Part shown: positions 61,848 through 64,000 of the stretch, piece after piece | Numbering within the stretch: position 1 is the first letter of the stretch | How the letters are laid out: every line of letters starts with the position of its first letter | NCBI GenBank assembly: GCA_022457155.1 | Contig: JAJGOT010000028.1 | Location: 2,504,501 to 2,568,500, forward strand | Source of the DNA: Cladopsammia gracilis | Taxonomy: Eukaryota; Cnidaria; Anthozoa; Scleractinia; Dendrophylliidae | Reading direction: 5' to 3' | Length of the DNA: 64,000 bases | Program-made: the position numbers and the translations under genes | Notes under the pieces: model-generated | Told to the model about the DNA's origin: nothing | What the model saw: the letters and a program-made list of their open reading frames with translations, nothing else | Database searches by the model: none

Positions 61848-62584
61848 TGACTAATGGCGCCACGCTTAGTCCGTTGACTCTATTTCACCTTAATCTGAAA
61901 TTTTCAGACTAACATCTGGGCAAATACTTGTTATAGTTTTGCACAAGAAGGACAAAACATGTTAATTTGCACTTCGTGGCCCAAGGTGGCATGCACGTTA
62001 GGCAGGCATTCTCAATAAGTTGAAATTTGGACATCTGCAAGGTTGATATTAGGAACAAGTCTGTTATATTTAACTTTATCGGGTTCAAATTATCTTTTAT
62101 CAGTGAAAATTACACATGTGAACCGCCAAGCCACAGATGCACGATTTCTGTCTCAGTGTAGGCAAACGCGAACGATGTAAGCAGGTGTTAAATCTGTTTG
62201 AAACTTAACTGCAGGCTTGCTTTAAAATCTGATGACAAAAGTACAATTTCAAAAGCCCCGAAGTTTTAAAGAAAGAGATTTCCTTGCAAGACATAAAAAC
62301 AACAACAACAAAAAAACAAATGTCACGACGCGGTCATCGCTGACATCACCTTGAGAGTGGCTGGTACGATTTTTCGCTTCTCGATCCGATCTCATTTTGA
62401 TCTAAGTCTTGTCGCTGAAATAGATCGTGACGACTACCTCAAAACACGTAAAACGTTTTGTTGGCAATTATGGCTGTTTAGGACGGAAATAATTTGTTTT
62501 CCGTCTATTTTTCCCTAAGGTTATGGCCGCTGGTTGCGTTTCCATTGAGTTATAACTTCTGTTGGTTGCATTTGTTTAAATTAA

Positions 62585-62763
62585 GAGTGCGTTCTTTTGG
62601 GATGATCCAGATCAGGATCTCAGTGATCTGAGATCAATTGGATCATGGCACCGTGATCTAAGGATTCGGCAAATCAACTCTGAGCAAGGAGTCACAGGTG
62701 CACAGTGATCCAAGTGATCTCGGATCGCTGATACTGATCCGGATCAACCCAAAGGAACTCACC
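62585..62763. repeat. gatc-rich MITE nested in the long-TIR element
   Basis: gagtgcgttcttttgggatg on the left is mirrored by caacccaaaggaactcac on the right. The interior is dominated by gatc words (more than ten). Confidence 0.75.
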
Positions 62764-64000
62764 CTAATGATTTCAAACTGAGTTGGGTTTTTAATTGATT
62801 TCTAACTGTTCTGGGAACAAATTTAAATTGTAAGTGATTTGAAACTGTTTGGGGTATTTAAAGTTACTTTATTGTCAAAAATAGGTATTTTAAAGAGATT
62901 CGTACGTAAGAGATTAACACGTTAATAAATAAAAGTTGTGTTTACGGTTACCGTACAAGCCCATGAAATTAATAAAGCAGTATTATCACAGCAAGCACAG
63001 TTTAACAACAACGGGCCACAAAATGAAACAGAACATTCATTTGGGCAGCATGTTTAACCTTCGCAGATTTTTCACAGATAGCATGACGAGCGTTAGGAAA
63101 GGTAGGAGATACAAGTATGATATAAAATATAATTTATGCTTTTATAAAGGCTAAAAAAATGAGTTGGCGTTTCCTTGCCCCTTCACTCCATCAAGAAGAA
63201 AAGTCGTTAATATATCATTTCCCTGAATTTTTTAACAGCTTATTATAGTTGGGAATTGTCATGATATCATAGTCAAAACTCGATCGGAGGTGAATAAATC
63301 AACACTACCTTTGGTAATCCTCAATTTTCCCACCCTATTTACGACATTGAACCCGAAGATCTTTGTACGAGCATTATACTGGGGTGATGTGACATCAAAG
63401 GTGAAATCAAAACCGATTTTAAATGTACATACATGAGCAACTTACCGCACTGCTGAATACAAAGTACCGAGAAGTGGTTCAATTTTATCTTTTTACCTTC
63501 AATATTATCTTAATCATTTCACTTTCTTTTACTTTAATGAACCCTTAACATGAAATTAAACAATAAACGGTATTTCAGTACAATAAACTCACGCCGTTTT
63601 AAGCAAATGAAAGATCCTCGCAGTAATGTACTCAACTTAAGCAGTTGAGAAAAGCAAGCTTAAAATGTATATTTCATATGCTTAAAATGTATATCTGCAG
63701 TACAAATATTCCATTTATTCATCACATAAACTCACGGTGTTTTGTACTGTAACAGTTTGCTAGGAGAACTGTCAATCGAAAACTGAAATCCTGATTCGAT
63801 ATTCACAACAAAACTACGCGTACAATTGCGTGACGCGTGACTTAATTTATTTTGTCCGGTTCCCGACCCTTTTTTCCCATTTCGTTTCTTTATCTCTTTT
63901 TCTTCTGACTGTTTATTGAGAAATCAACCACTTGTAGACCATTTTATGATTTGTACTATCATTTTATTAAAAAAAAAATCTAGGTTCCGCAGGTTCCGCA

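Larger units (their letters stand above)
60780..64000. mobile_element. Large element with TIRs of at least 235 bp, no transposase seen
   Basis: The left arm 60780-61014 and right arm 63765-64000 are inverted copies. Apart from one base (gataatgaaac against gataaagaaac) and a T-run length change they look identical. The outer tip is a tandem of tgcggaacc, and the right arm runs into the window edge. The interior (61015-63764) holds two smaller MITEs and no frame over 72 codons. Confidence 0.85.

Overview
The window is animal nuclear DNA. Genes are split into many short exons with GT/AG introns, coding density is low, and the spacers are full of short inverted-repeat (MITE-like) elements, minisatellites and poly-C/poly-G runs. 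The gene families, the repeated tacatgtaca words and several MITE types (for example the one tipped with ggggactcccatataaaa) suggest an anthozoan cnidarian, most likely a stony coral. That placement is an inference, not a database result.

Layout. (1) 1-7143, minus: the 5' half of EHBP1 (NT-C2 domain and start of the linker), running off the left edge. (2) 7144-7926: a 783-base divergent promoter. (3) 7927-12733, plus: a complete RAB14 in ten coding exons. (4) 12734-18968: gene-free spacer with many MITEs, including one that carries a tRNA-like pol III core. (5) 18969-21583, minus: the 3' part of a small membrane protein gene that I do not recognise. (6) 21584-25237: nested MITEs. (7) 25238-25831, minus: a single-exon SAM-domain protein; an unidentified ORF lies just upstream. 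(8) 26234-32398: almost featureless. (9) 32399-46857, minus: complete BROX-like BRO1-domain gene in 15 coding exons. (10) 46858-47177: a 320-base divergent promoter. (11) 47178-52307, plus: complete zeta-crystallin/quinone oxidoreductase-type gene in five exons. (12) 52600-53500: a truncated non-LTR retrotransposon tail and MITEs. (13) 53613-56827, minus: a secreted PAN-pentraxin protein in four exons. (14) 56828-64000: repeats, including two arms of a roughly 3.2 kb element with 235-base terminal inverted repeats.

Three of the genes act in endosomal membrane traffic: EHBP1 (Rab effector and actin linker), RAB14 (small GTPase) and BROX (ESCRT-III-binding BRO1 protein). Two gene pairs, EHBP1/RAB14 and BROX/QOR, are head to head over short spacers, so shared promoters are likely. 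The secreted pentraxin protein looks like an extracellular recognition molecule, independent of the others.

No conventional novel multi-gene system was found. The least ordinary material is in the repeats: tRNA-like cores inside different inverted-repeat elements, an inverted-repeat family with internal tandem repeats of varying copy number, a decayed SANT/Myb-like fragment inside a transposon nested in one such element, and the long-TIR element at the right edge. Exon borders were derived by hand from splice sites, reading phase and remembered family similarity; no alignment was run.
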